DNA of 64,000 nucleotides from Hydrogenophaga sp. (lineage in GTDB: Bacteria > Pseudomonadota > Gammaproteobacteria > Burkholderiales > Burkholderiaceae_C): positions 259,712 through 323,711 of the forward strand of contig NZ_WVZN01000047.1 in NCBI RefSeq assembly GCF_011772445.1. The letters run 5' to 3'. The first letter of the stretch is position 1, and every line of letters starts with the position of its first letter. Of the stretch, positions 34,712 to 43,638 are shown piece by piece. Both the position numbers and the translations under genes were made by a program. The notes beneath the pieces were generated by a model that was given only the letters and a program-made list of their open reading frames with translations, ran no database searches and was not told the DNA's origin.

Positions 34712-36484
34712 ATGAACCTGCCCAAGCGCCACTGGTGGCCCGACCTGCCGGTGCTGCGCTGGGCGCGCGAATACGACCGCGACACCCTGCTGCGCGACGG
34801 CGTGGCCGCGCTGATCGTCACGCTGATGCTGATCCCGCAGAGCCTGGCCTACGCCCAGTTGGCGGGCCTGCCGCCCGAGGTGGGGCTGTACGCCAGCGTG
34901 GCGCCTTTGCTGGTCTACGCCCTGCTGGGCACCAGCCGCGTGCTGGCGGTGGGCCCGGTGGCCGTGGTGTCGCTGATGACGGCCGCCGCCGTGGGCGAAC
35001 ACGCCGCGGCGGGCGGTGCGCACCACCTGGCGGTGGCGATCACGCTGGCCTTCCTGTCGGGCCTGATCCTGTTGGCGATGGGCCTGCTGCGGCTGGGCTT
35101 CCTCGCGCACTTCCTGAGCCACCCCGTCATCGCGGGCTTCATCACGGCCTCGGGCATCCTGATCGCGGCCAGCCAGCTCAAGACCCTGCTGGGCGTCTCT
35201 GCCGGCGGGCACAACCTGTTGGAGATGCTCGCCGCCTTGTGGGCGCAGCGGGGACAGGTGCACGGGCTCACGCTGGGCATCGGCGCGGCCAGCCTGGCCT
35301 TTCTGTTCTGGGTGCGGCGCGGCCTGCAGCCGCTGCTGCGCCGCCTGGGCGTGCCGCCGCGCGCGGCCGAGCTCGGCGCCAAGGCCGGGCCGGTGGCCGC
35401 CATCGTGGGCGCCACGCTGTTCACCTGGGCCGTGGACGGTGGCGCGCGCGGCGTCAGGCTGGTGGGCGCGGTGCCACAAGGCCTGCCGCCGCTCACGCAG
35501 CCGGTCTGGGACCTGGCGTTGTGGCAAGCCCTGCTGGTGCCGGCGCTGTTGATCAGCGTGGTGGGCTTCGTCGAATCGGTGTCGGTGGGCCAGACGCTGG
35601 CGGCCAAGCGGCGCCAGCGCATCGAGCCCGACCAGGAACTCGTCGCCCTGGGCGGCAGCAACCTCTCGGCCGCATTCACGGGCGGCTTTCCGGTCACGGG
35701 TGGCTTCGCGCGTTCGGTGGTGAACTTCGACGCCGGCGCGCAGACGCCTGCGGCCGGCGTGTACACGGCGGCGGGCATCCTGCTGGCCTCGCTGCTGCTC
35801 ACGCCGGCGCTGTCCCACCTGCCGCAGGCCACACTGGCCGCCACCATCGTGGTGGCCGTGCTCTCGCTGGTGGACATCGGCATCCTGCGGCGCACCTGGG
35901 CCTACTCCCGGGCCGACTTCGCCGCCGTGCTCGCCACCTTGCTCGTGACGCTGGCGGTGGGCGTCGAAAGCGGCCTGGTGGCCGGCGTGGGCGTGTCGCT
36001 GGCGCTGCACCTGTGGCGCAGCAGCCAGCCGCACATCGCCGAGGTCGGCCAGGTGCCCGGCACCGAGCACTACCGCAACGTGCTGCGTCACCAGGTCATC
36101 ACGCAGCCGCAGGTGCTGGCCCTGCGCATGGACGAGAGCCTGTACTTCGCCAATGCGCGCGCGCTGGAGGACCGCATCAACGCGGCGGTGGCCCTGCGCC
36201 CCGAACTGCGCCATGTGGTGCTGCAGTGCTCGGCCATCAACTACATCGACGCCAGCGCACTCGACAGCCTGGAGGCCATCGACCAGCGCCTGCGCGATGC
36301 GGCCGTGCAACTGCACCTGTCGGAGGTGAAAGGGCCGGTGATGGACAAGCTGCAGCGCAGCGATTTCCTTCAGCACCTGAGCGGGCGCGTGTTCCTCACG
36401 CACCACCAGGCGGCGACCTCGCTGGCCGCCTCACTGAACACCGAAGCCGGGCAGGAACACGGGCAGGCCGCCCTGCCCGCCTGA
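34712..36484 (+). CDS. SulP-family anion permease with STAS domain
   Basis: A 590-residue SLC26/SulP transporter. The N-terminal signature LIPQSLAYAQLAGLPPEVGL and the inverted-repeat membrane core occupy about residues 25-430; a cytosolic STAS domain follows (INYIDASALDSLEAIDQRL). As the last gene of the sulfide operon it may move sulfate or sulfite produced by persulfide oxidation. Its last 54 bp overlap the end of a convergent ABC ATPase gene, so the very C-terminus is read on both strands. Confidence 0.9.
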   Translation: MNLPKRHWWPDLPVLRWAREYDRDTLLRDGVAALIVTLMLIPQSLAYAQLAGLPPEVGLYASVAPLLVYALLGTSRVLAVGPVAVVSLMTAAAVGEHAAAGGAHHLAVAITLAFLSGLILLAMGLLRLGFLAHFLSHPVIAGFITASGILIAASQLKTLLGVSAGGHNLLEMLAALWAQRGQVHGLTLGIGAASLAFLFWVRRGLQPLLRRLGVPPRAAELGAKAGPVAAIVGATLFTWAVDGGARGVRLVGAVPQGLPPLTQPVWDLALWQALLVPALLISVVGFVESVSVGQTLAAKRRQRIEPDQELVALGGSNLSAAFTGGFPVTGGFARSVVNFDAGAQTPAAGVYTAAGILLASLLLTPALSHLPQATLAATIVVAVLSLVDIGILRRTWAYSRADFAAVLATLLVTLAVGVESGLVAGVGVSLALHLWRSSQPHIAEVGQVPGTEHYRNVLRHQVITQPQVLALRMDESLYFANARALEDRINAAVALRPELRHVVLQCSAINYIDASALDSLEAIDQRLRDAAVQLHLSEVKGPVMDKLQRSDFLQHLSGRVFLTHHQAATSLAASLNTEAGQEHGQAALPA

Positions 36485-37213
36485 GTCGTCCACCTCGGCG
36501 CCGTAGAGCGCGCGCAGCTGCCCGGCGCTCACCACCTCGTCCACGGCACCGGCCGCCAGCACGCGGCCCTCGCGCAGCAGCAGCGCGGTGTCCGCGCAGC
36601 GCCGGGCCTGGTTCGGGTCGTGTGTCGTGAACAGCACGCCCAGGCCCTCCTCGGCGAGCGCGCGGATGGCGCGCATCACCAGGCCCTGGTTGCCGAAGTC
36701 CAGGCTGGCCGTGGGCTCGTCCAGCAACACGGCGCGCGGCTCCTGCGCCAAGGCGCGGGCGATGAGCACGAGCTGGCGCTCGCCGCCGCTCATGCGGTGC
36801 ACCGATCGATCGGCCAGGTGGTCGATGCCCAGGCGCCGCAGGGCCTGGTCGGCCACCGAGTGATCGTGCGCCCCGGGCCGGGCGAGCAGACCCAGGTGCG
36901 CGGTGCGGCCCATCAACACCATCTGCCGCGCGCTGTAGCCGAAGCTGTTGGCCTGTCCCTGCGGCACGTAGCCCACGCGGCGCGCGCGCTCGGGCAGTGA
37001 CCAGTCAACCAGCGGGCGGCCGTCGAGGCGAACGGTCCCGCCCTGCGCGGGCAGCAAGCCCAGCAAGGTCTTGAGCAGCGTCGTCTTGCCCCCGCCGTTC
37101 GGTCCCAGCAGCGCCATCACCTGGCCGGCGCGCAGGCTGAGCGACAGGCCCTCGCCCACGATCCGACCGGGATGTCCGAAGCGCAAGTCCAGGGCCTCGA
37201 TCAGCGCGCTCAC
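36431..37213 (-). CDS. ABC transporter ATPase (FecE/BtuD/MolC type)
   Basis: A 260-residue ABC ATPase. Walker A is GPNGGGKTT, the ABC signature RMSGGERQLVLIARAL and Walker B AVLLDEPTASLD. It starts with GTG at 37213, overlapping the permease stop (GTGA). The family moves iron-siderophores, B12 or, in the MolBCA case, molybdate and tungstate. The surrounding molybdate/tungstate genes favour oxyanion uptake, which is inference. Confidence 0.88.
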   Translation of the reverse strand: MSALIEALDLRFGHPGRIVGEGLSLSLRAGQVMALLGPNGGGKTTLLKTLLGLLPAQGGTVRLDGRPLVDWSLPERARRVGYVPQGQANSFGYSARQMVLMGRTAHLGLLARPGAHDHSVADQALRRLGIDHLADRSVHRMSGGERQLVLIARALAQEPRAVLLDEPTASLDFGNQGLVMRAIRALAEEGLGVLFTTHDPNQARRCADTALLLREGRVLAAGAVDEVVSAGQLRALYGAEVDDSGGQGGLPVFLPGFGVQ

Positions 37214-38196
37214 TGCCAGCCCTTCTGCGCCCGCCCCAGCAGTGCGATGAAGAAGGGCGATCCGATCAGCGCGGTGAGGATGCCCAGCGGAATCTCCGCC
37301 GGCGCCAGGCTGCGCGCCAGCGTGTCGATGAACAGCAGCAACCCGCCACCCAGCAGCGCGGCCGTGGGCAGCAGGCGCACGAAGGACGGGCCCACGAGAA
37401 AGCGCGCCAGGTGCGGCACCACCAGCCCCACCCAGCCCACGATGCCCGCCGCCGCCACGCTGGCGGCCGTGACCAGCGTGGCCGCGGCCACGATGCCCAG
37501 GCGCAGCAGCGTGGTGCGCGCGCCCAGCGCGCGGGCCTCCTCCTCGGGCAGGGACATCACGTCCAGCCGCCAGCGCAGCAGCAGCAACAGACCGAGGCCG
37601 AGGCCGACGGGAATGAGCAGCGCGGGCAGGTCCTCGGCGTGCGCGCTGGCCAGGCTGCCCAGCAGCCAGAAGGTCATGGCGGGCAACTGGTTGTAGGGGT
37701 CGGCCAGGGTCTTCACCAGGCCGATGCCCGCGCCCAGCAGCGAACCGATGACGATGCCCGCCAGCAGCAGCACCAGGATGGGGTCGCCCTGGCGCACGGC
37801 CGAGCCCGTGGCGTACACCAGCGCCACCGCCGCCAGACCGCCCGCGAAGGCCGCGAGCTGGATGCCCGCCAGCCCCAGCGAGAAGAAGATGCCCAGCAAG
37901 GCGCCCAGCGCCGCGCCGGCCGAGGCGCCCAGCAGATCGGGCGAGACCAGCGGGTTGCGGAACAGACCCTGGAAGGCCGCGCCCGCCACCGACAGCGCCG
38001 CGCCCACGGCCACGGCCGCCGCGATGCGCGGCGCGCGGATCTGCCAGACCACGGTGCGCAGCGAGTCGCCGGGTTCGCCGCCGCTGAGCGCGGCCCACAA
38101 CTGGGCCAGCGACACCGGCGTGCGCCCGACGGTGAAAGCCACCAGCACACCCGCCAGCAGCACCAGCAAGGCCCACCAGGCGCCCCGGCGTGGCAC
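37210..38196 (-). CDS. ABC permease of the FecCD/BtuC/MolB family
   Basis: A 328-residue inner-membrane permease with about ten helices. Family stretches are GAALSVAGAAFQGLFRNPLV and GIVGWVGLVVPHLARFLVG. It lies between its binding protein (2 bp from the stop) and its ATPase (4-bp overlap). It forms a complete BtuCDF-like importer with its neighbours, here embedded in a molybdate/tungstate cluster. Confidence 0.92.
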   Translation of the reverse strand: MPRRGAWWALLVLLAGVLVAFTVGRTPVSLAQLWAALSGGEPGDSLRTVVWQIRAPRIAAAVAVGAALSVAGAAFQGLFRNPLVSPDLLGASAGAALGALLGIFFSLGLAGIQLAAFAGGLAAVALVYATGSAVRQGDPILVLLLAGIVIGSLLGAGIGLVKTLADPYNQLPAMTFWLLGSLASAHAEDLPALLIPVGLGLGLLLLLRWRLDVMSLPEEEARALGARTTLLRLGIVAAATLVTAASVAAAGIVGWVGLVVPHLARFLVGPSFVRLLPTAALLGGGLLLFIDTLARSLAPAEIPLGILTALIGSPFFIALLGRAQKGWQ

Positions 38197-38198
38197 GG

Positions 38199-39254
38199 TC
38201 AGTCCCTGCCCGCAAGCACGCGCCGCACCTGCTCCGGCGACAACTCCACCTGATAGAAGCGCCGATAGAAATCGCGCGCGATCTCAGCCAGGTCCTCGCG
38301 GAAGCGCTCGGGAAACACCTTCGCGCCGATCCACCACAGCCCGGGCAGCCGGTTCACGCTGGGCGGAAAGTCCACCCAGCCGAAGGGCAGCTTGGGGCTC
38401 AGGTGCACGCGGCCGTTTTTCACGGCGCTGACGTTGCGCCACAGCGGGCTTTGCGCGGCACTCTGCGCAAAGGTCTGGTCGATGGTGATGATGACCTCGG
38501 GGTCCCAGTTCAGCACCTGCTCGACGGACACGCGCGCCAGGCCGCCGGGCATGCGCGTGGACACGAGCTCGATGCCCATGGCCTCGAACATCTCGACGTT
38601 GATGGAGCCGTCCAGGCCGGTCTCCAGCCCGTGCGGGCCGCGCGCGTAGTACACGCGCGGGTGGCGCTCGCGCGGCACGCCGGCCACGCGCTCACGCACC
38701 CGGCGCAGGGTGTCCTCGGCGTGGCGCGCCAGCGCCTCGGCGCGCTCGCGCACGCCCATCAGTTCTCCCAGCAGCCGGTAGCCGGCGGGCACCGCTTCCA
38801 GCGCGCCGTCGATCAGGGCGTAGGGAATGCCGGTCTGCTGTTGCACGCGATCGGCCAGCTCCACGTAGGTCTGGCGCACCGAGCCGGTGTCGACGATGAG
38901 GTCGGGCTTGAGCGCCAGAACGGTCTCCAGGTTGGCGGTGTTGCCGCGCCCGGTGAGGCGCCCCAGTTCGGGCCGGTTTCCGACGCCGGGCACCAGGAAT
39001 TCGATCTCCTCGGGCCGGTTGGCGCGCGGCCAGCCCAGCAGGGCCTCGGGCGCGAGCGTGTAGAGCCAGATGGCCGCTGGCGGGCCGGCGGGGAATACGC
39101 GCTGCACGCGCGGCGGCACGCGGACGCGGCGCCCCGCGCTGTCCTCGACCTGGCGCGGCGCGGCTTGGGCCAGCGCCACCCCCGGCGCGCAGAGACCGGC
39201 CAGCGCGGCCAGGCTCAGCGCGCGGCGTCGCCGGTCAAGGAGCGCCGAACCCAT
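38199..39254 (-). CDS. ABC periplasmic binding protein of the BtuF/MolA type
   Basis: A 351-residue class III binding protein. The signal peptide runs to about residue 30 (LAALAGLCAPGVALAQ). The mature protein has two lobes with the stretches QRVFPAGPPAAIWLYTLAPE and ALKPDLIVDTGSV. Such receptors bind siderophores, B12 or, as in Haemophilus MolA, molybdate and tungstate. Its first 20 bp overlap the 3' end of the ModA-like gene. The ligand is inferred only from context. Confidence 0.85.
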   Translation of the reverse strand: MGSALLDRRRRALSLAALAGLCAPGVALAQAAPRQVEDSAGRRVRVPPRVQRVFPAGPPAAIWLYTLAPEALLGWPRANRPEEIEFLVPGVGNRPELGRLTGRGNTANLETVLALKPDLIVDTGSVRQTYVELADRVQQQTGIPYALIDGALEAVPAGYRLLGELMGVRERAEALARHAEDTLRRVRERVAGVPRERHPRVYYARGPHGLETGLDGSINVEMFEAMGIELVSTRMPGGLARVSVEQVLNWDPEVIITIDQTFAQSAAQSPLWRNVSAVKNGRVHLSPKLPFGWVDFPPSVNRLPGLWWIGAKVFPERFREDLAEIARDFYRRFYQVELSPEQVRRVLAGRD

Positions 39255-39993
39255 GGCGCGCGAAGATGGCCTGCGCGGGCGGCGACAGCAGGCTGTCGGC
39301 GAACGCGCGGGCGGCGGGATGCGCCTCGCGCCGCACGGTGAGGCCGTAGTCGGCGCCGACCTGCAGCGCCGGCGGTATGGCCACGATCTTCAGGCGCGGC
39401 ACCTCGCGCTGGGCGGCCACCGCGTTGGTGCAGTAGGTGAGGAAGACGTCCGCCTGGCGCTGGTCCATCACCCAGGCGTAGGTGCCGCGCCCGGGCGGCG
39501 CCTTGGGCGAGGTGGGCCCGCCCGTGAGTTGCAGGGCCTTGCGCTCCAGCGTGGCGAAAGCCCCGGGCTTCAGGGCCTCGGCCTTGCGGAACAGGGCCCA
39601 GGCGTAGTCGCCCGAGGGATCGGCCTTCGGCGTGCTGGTGCCCAAGCGCACGCTCGGGTCCAGCAGCGCGTCGAGCAAGCGTTCGGACGTGAGGTTCAGT
39701 TCGGCTTGTGTCAGCGCACACAACTGGTTGCGCACGAACACCCGGGGCGCCGTCCAAGCACCCGCGTCGGCCAGGCGTTGCGGGTGGCCCATGTCGGCCG
39801 AGGCGAAGACCTGCGCGGGCTCGCCCTTCTCGATGCGCTCCCGCAGCAGGCCCGAGGCCGCGAAGGACAGCGCGAGCTTCTGCCCCGTGCGCGCCTCGTG
39901 CTCCCGCGCGATCTCGGTGAGCACTTCGCGCAGACTGCCCGCGGCCACCACGGGAATCGGTTCGGCACGCGAGGGAACGGCAGGAGCACTCAT
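39235..39993 (-). CDS. ModA-like molybdate-type binding protein
   Basis: A protein of about 252 residues with the ModA opening IPVVAAGSLREVLTEIAREH, then ASGLLRERIEKGEPAQVFAS and a C-terminal DYGLTVRREAHPAARAFADS. ModA proteins bind molybdate and tungstate in the periplasm. The N-terminus is unsettled: ATG at 39993 leaves no signal peptide, TTG at 40017 adds LLFSLQAC (a possible lipobox), and ATG at 40125 would translate the hairpin repeat. No ModB/ModC partner follows; it may share the neighbouring transporters. Confidence 0.8.
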   Translation of the reverse strand: MSAPAVPSRAEPIPVVAAGSLREVLTEIAREHEARTGQKLALSFAASGLLRERIEKGEPAQVFASADMGHPQRLADAGAWTAPRVFVRNQLCALTQAELNLTSERLLDALLDPSVRLGTSTPKADPSGDYAWALFRKAEALKPGAFATLERKALQLTGGPTSPKAPPGRGTYAWVMDQRQADVFLTYCTNAVAAQREVPRLKIVAIPPALQVGADYGLTVRREAHPAARAFADSLLSPPAQAIFARHGFGAP

Positions 39994-40071
39994 GCAGGCT
40001 TGGAGAGAAAAGAGCAACGAGAGCAGGACCGGCCGTCCAGAGACATCGCGGAACCGGCTTCGCCGGGCCGC

Positions 40072-40120
40072 AGGTGTCGCCCCCCACCGGGGGGTGCCGC
40101 GAAGCGGCGCGGGGGGGCTT
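40072..40120. repeat. GC-rich double-hairpin repeat element
   Basis: Directly after the tupA stop are two stacked inverted repeats: CCCCCC-AC-CGGGGGG and GCCGC-GAA-GCGGC, flanked by a run of seven G. This composition is familiar as an interspersed extragenic repeat in Comamonadaceae genomes. In this position it could act as a terminator or attenuator between tupA and the ModA-like gene. Confidence 0.65.
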
Positions 40121-40121
40121 C

Positions 40122-40925
40122 TCATTTCGTGGCGTTCGGGAAGAAGAGCTGCTCGCCGCCGATCTTGTACGCGGCGATGGCGGCCTGGCCGGCCGGGCCG
40201 GTGACCCAGTCCACGAATTTCTGGCCTTCGGCGGTCTTCACCTGCGGGTGTTTTGCCGTGCTCACCAGCATCACGCCGTACTGGTTGAACAGGCGCTGGT
40301 CGCCTTCCACCAGCACCGTGAGGTCACCGCGGTTCTTGAAGTTCAGCCAGGTGCCGCGGTCGGTGAGCGCGTAGCCGTTGCTGCCCGAGGCGATGTTGAG
40401 CGCCGGCCCCATGCCGCAGCCGCACTCCTTGTAGCCGGAGCCCTTGGCCGCGTCGACCTCGGCCATCTTCCAGAAGCGCAATTCGGCCGCGTGCGTGCCG
40501 CTCTTGTCGCCGCGCGAGATGAAGGGCGCGTTGGCCGCGGCCACCTTCTTCAGCGCGGCCACGATGTCCTTGCCCGCCGTCTTCGCCGGGTCGGCCTTGG
40601 GGCCCACCAGCACGAAGTCGTTGTACATGACCTCCTGGCGCCTGGCGGAGAAGCCATCGGCCACGAATTTCTCCTCGGCCACCTTGTCGTGCACGAACAG
40701 CACGTCGGCGTCGCCGCGGCGCGCCATGTCGATGGCCTGGCCCGTGCCCAGAGCGACGACTTTCACGTCGATGCCCGTGGCCTGTTTGAACTGCGGCAGG
40801 ATGGCGCCGAACAGGCCGGACTGCTCGGTGGACGTGGTCGAGGCCACGACGATGCTCTGCGCGAGCGCGGCGGTGCCGATCAGCAGGCCGGCGGCCAGGG
40901 TGACGAGGGAACGAACGGGTTTCAC
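40122..40925 (-). CDS. tupA: Tungstate-binding protein TupA
   Basis: A 267-residue periplasmic protein starting with GTG at 40925, coupled to the tupC stop. A signal peptide ends at ALAQ, followed by the TupA-type opening SIVVASTTSTEQSGLFGAIL. Other family parts are DVKVVALGTGQAIDMARRGD, ADVLFVHDK and ISRGDKSGTHAAELRFW. TupA binds tungstate with very high affinity and feeds TupBC. It is the third gene of tupB-tupC-tupA. Confidence 0.92.
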   Translation of the reverse strand: MKPVRSLVTLAAGLLIGTAALAQSIVVASTTSTEQSGLFGAILPQFKQATGIDVKVVALGTGQAIDMARRGDADVLFVHDKVAEEKFVADGFSARRQEVMYNDFVLVGPKADPAKTAGKDIVAALKKVAAANAPFISRGDKSGTHAAELRFWKMAEVDAAKGSGYKECGCGMGPALNIASGSNGYALTDRGTWLNFKNRGDLTVLVEGDQRLFNQYGVMLVSTAKHPQVKTAEGQKFVDWVTGPAGQAAIAAYKIGGEQLFFPNATK

Positions 40926-41674
40926 CAGCTTTCTCCTTGAACGAACAAATGGGCGTGCGGGCACACGGCCCGCAACAGGTCGGCGTTGAAAAAATCGTGC
41001 ACGGGCAGGTCGGCGAGCACGCGGCCCTGCTCCAGGTAGACGACGCGGCTGGCCAGGCGCTTGACCTGGCCCAGGTTGTGGCTGGCGAACAGCAGCGTGG
41101 TCGGCTGGCCGTTCGCGGGCGCGGCGGTGAACTCGGCGATGAGCTCTTCCACCTCGCGCTTGGCGTGCGGGTCCAGGCTGGCGGTGGGCTCGTCGAGCAG
41201 CCAGATGTCCGGCTGCAGCGCCCAGGCCCTGGCCAGCGCCAGGCGCTGCTGCTGCCCGCCGGAGAGCGCGCGGCCGTTGCGCTGCGCCAGGTCGGCCAGG
41301 CCCACCCGCTCCAGCGCGGTGAGTGCGAGCGCCTTGGCCTCGCCCCAGCGCCGGCCCTGCAGCCACAGGCCCAGGGCCACGTTGTGCACGGCGCGGATGC
41401 GCAGCATGTGCGGGCGCTGGAACAGCATGGCCAGGCGCTGCCGGCGCGGCACGTGCAGCGTGCCGGCCGTGAGCGGCAGCAGGCCGTGCAGGGTGCGCAG
41501 CAGCGTGCTCTTGCCGCTGCCGTTGGCGCCGATGAAAGCCACCCGCTCGCCAGGCAGGATGCGCAGGTTGACGTCGTCGAGCGCGGGCGCGCGCGGCGCC
41601 GGGCCCAGGCGAACCTGGGCGCCACGCAGTTCAAAGCACGGCGCGGGCACGGCCTGGGGCGGCACGCCGCTCAT
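40922..41674 (-). CDS. tupC: Tungstate ABC transporter ATPase TupC
   Basis: A 250-residue ABC ATPase with Walker A GANGSGKST, signature ALSGGQQQRLALARAWAL and Walker B IWLLDEPTASLD. Its ATG at 41674 overlaps the tupB stop (ATGA) and its own stop overlaps the tupA GTG, so all three are translationally coupled. It powers the TupB permease. Confidence 0.92.
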   Translation of the reverse strand: MSGVPPQAVPAPCFELRGAQVRLGPAPRAPALDDVNLRILPGERVAFIGANGSGKSTLLRTLHGLLPLTAGTLHVPRRQRLAMLFQRPHMLRIRAVHNVALGLWLQGRRWGEAKALALTALERVGLADLAQRNGRALSGGQQQRLALARAWALQPDIWLLDEPTASLDPHAKREVEELIAEFTAAPANGQPTTLLFASHNLGQVKRLASRVVYLEQGRVLADLPVHDFFNADLLRAVCPHAHLFVQGESW

Positions 41675-42399
41675 ATGCCAACCCCCAGGGGGACCAGGCC
41701 ATCGGCGCGCTCGCGCCAGCGCCGCACCAGCGACACCAGCGCGTTGAGCAGCAGCACCACGGCCAGCAGCACCAGGCCCAGGCCCAGGGCCAGAGGCAGG
41801 TCGCCCTTGCTGGTCTCCAGGGCGATGGCGGTGGTCATGACGCGCGTGACGCCGTCGATGTTGCCGCCCACGATCATCACGGCGCCCACCTCGGCGATGG
41901 CGCGGCCGAAGGCGGTGATGAAGACGGTCAGCAGTGCGTAGCGTTCGTCCCAGGCCAGCAGCAGGCTGCGCATCAGGGTGCCCGCGCCCATCGAGCGCAG
42001 CTGCTCGCCGTGGCTGAGGTCGGCGTCCTGCACGGTCTGGCGCACCAGCGCCGTGACGAGCGGCAGCACCAGCACCGCCTGCGCCACCACCATGGCCTCG
42101 AAGCGGAACAGCCAGCCCAGAAAGCCCAGCGGGCCGGAGCGCGAGAGCAGCAGGTAGACCACCAGCCCCACCACCACCGCCGGCACGGCCAACGCGGTGT
42201 TGAGCAGCGTGAGCACCGCACCGCGCCCCGCGAAGCGCGCCGCCGCCAGCCAGGCGCCCAGCCACAGGCCGAGCGCGTAGGCGATGCAGGTCGCGGTCAC
42301 GCTGACCGCCAGCGAGCGCGTGACGATGGCCCACAGGCCGGCGTCGCCGGAAAGGATCAGCCCGATCGCGGTGGAGACGCTATCGGCAAAGGTATTCAT
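41671..42399 (-). CDS. tupB: Tungstate ABC transporter permease TupB
   Basis: A 242-residue permease with about five helices and the coupling motif AFGRAIAEVGAVMIVGGNI (EAA-type loop). TupB, like CysTW-family permeases, forms the homodimeric channel. It is the first gene of the operon and is divergent from a ModE-like regulator with 98 bp between starts. Confidence 0.92.
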   Translation of the reverse strand: MNTFADSVSTAIGLILSGDAGLWAIVTRSLAVSVTATCIAYALGLWLGAWLAAARFAGRGAVLTLLNTALAVPAVVVGLVVYLLLSRSGPLGFLGWLFRFEAMVVAQAVLVLPLVTALVRQTVQDADLSHGEQLRSMGAGTLMRSLLLAWDERYALLTVFITAFGRAIAEVGAVMIVGGNIDGVTRVMTTAIALETSKGDLPLALGLGLVLLAVVLLLNALVSLVRRWRERADGLVPLGVGI

Positions 42400-42497
42400 A
42401 TGTTGGCGAGCTTACCGAGCCCGCGTGTCCCGGGCGCTACGTACTGACGCGGTATGAACCCTTGTGCATAGGCCGCCTTGATGCACACTCGGCGCCC

Positions 42498-43622
42498 ATG
42501 CGACGAATCGAGCTGGCGTACCAACTGAGCACGCGCGAGCGCGCCGCCGGCAATGGCTCGGCGCTGCTGCGCAACCCCATGATGGACGTGCTGCACGCGG
42601 TCAAGGCCTCGGGCTCCATCTCCGGCGCGGCGCGCGAGCTGGGCCTGTCCTACCGCCACGTGTGGGGCCAGTTGAAGGAGTGGGAAGCCGAGCTCGGCCA
42701 GGGCCTGATCTTCTGGGAACGCGGCCAGGCCGCGCGCCTCACGCCCTTCGGCGAGAAGCTGCTGGCGGCCGAGCGCCTGGCCCAGGCCCGCCTGGGCCCG
42801 CAGATGGAGAACCTGCGCGCCGAACTGGAACGCGCCTTTGCGCTGATGCTCGACGGCGAGGACACCGAACACCCCCAGCTCACGCTCTACGCCAGCCACG
42901 ACCACGCCCTGGCCGAGCTGGTGGACTTCGCCGCGCGCGACAGCGGTGGCGGCAAGGACGCGGCCAGGCGCCTGCACCTGGACGTGCAGTTCTGCGGCAG
43001 CGTGGACGCCATCCGCGCGCTCAACGAGGGCCGCTGCAAGATCGCGGGCTTCCATACCCAGCCCTTCGCGGACGCGAGCACGCTGACCGCACGCACCTAC
43101 CGCCCGCTGCTCAAGCCGGGACTGCACAAGATCATCGGCTTCGCGCGGCGCACGCAGGGCCTGGTGGTGGCAGCCGGCAACCCCCTGCGCCTGCGCGACA
43201 TCGGCGACGTGGCGCGCCTGCAGGCGCGCTTCGTGAACCGCGCCAAGGGCACGGGCACCCGCCTGCTGCTGGACGAACTGCTGGCCCAGGCCGGCCTGCC
43301 GAGCGCCGACATCGACGGCTACGAGCGCGTGGAGCGCTCACACGCGGCGGTGGCGCACGCCGTGGCCAGCGGCAGCGCCGACGTGGGCCTGGGCACCGAG
43401 TACGCGGCGCACAGCGCTGGCCTGGGCTTCGTGCCCATCACCGACGAGCGTTACCTGCTGGTGTGCCTGAAGGACACCCTGAACGAGCCGCCCATGAAGC
43501 GCCTGCTGGAGCGCCTGCGCAGCCGCGCCTGGCAGGAGCGCCTGAGCGCCCTGCCCGGCTACCTCCCCGACCACTGCGGCGAGGTGGCAGCGATGAAGCG
43601 GCTGCTGCCCTGGTGGGGCTGA
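42498..43622 (+). CDS. ModE-like regulator with periplasmic-binding-type effector domain
   Basis: A 374-residue one-component regulator. The N-terminal 110 residues form a LysR/ModE-type winged helix (VKASGSISGAARELGLSYRH). The rest is a PBP-like domain (LVVAAGNPLRLRDIGDVARL and SHAAVAHAVASGSADVGLG) as in TunR-type tungstate or molybdate sensors. It lacks the TOBE (Mop) domains of classical ModE. It is divergent from tupBCA and probably represses it when oxyanion is plentiful. The ATG at 42498 is the first with family similarity. Confidence 0.85.
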   Translation: MRRIELAYQLSTRERAAGNGSALLRNPMMDVLHAVKASGSISGAARELGLSYRHVWGQLKEWEAELGQGLIFWERGQAARLTPFGEKLLAAERLAQARLGPQMENLRAELERAFALMLDGEDTEHPQLTLYASHDHALAELVDFAARDSGGGKDAARRLHLDVQFCGSVDAIRALNEGRCKIAGFHTQPFADASTLTARTYRPLLKPGLHKIIGFARRTQGLVVAAGNPLRLRDIGDVARLQARFVNRAKGTGTRLLLDELLAQAGLPSADIDGYERVERSHAAVAHAVASGSADVGLGTEYAAHSAGLGFVPITDERYLLVCLKDTLNEPPMKRLLERLRSRAWQERLSALPGYLPDHCGEVAAMKRLLPWWG

Positions 43623-43638
43623 GCCGCCGCCGCGGCGA

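Noticed and set aside
34355..36406. A 683-codon frame antisense to the DUF442 and SulP genes.
   Set aside because: His/Gln/Arg/Ala-rich shadow of a well-supported transporter gene.
40017..40125. N-terminal extension of the ModA-like protein to ATG 40125.
   Set aside because: The extension would translate the GC double-hairpin repeat and has no signal-peptide character at its start.
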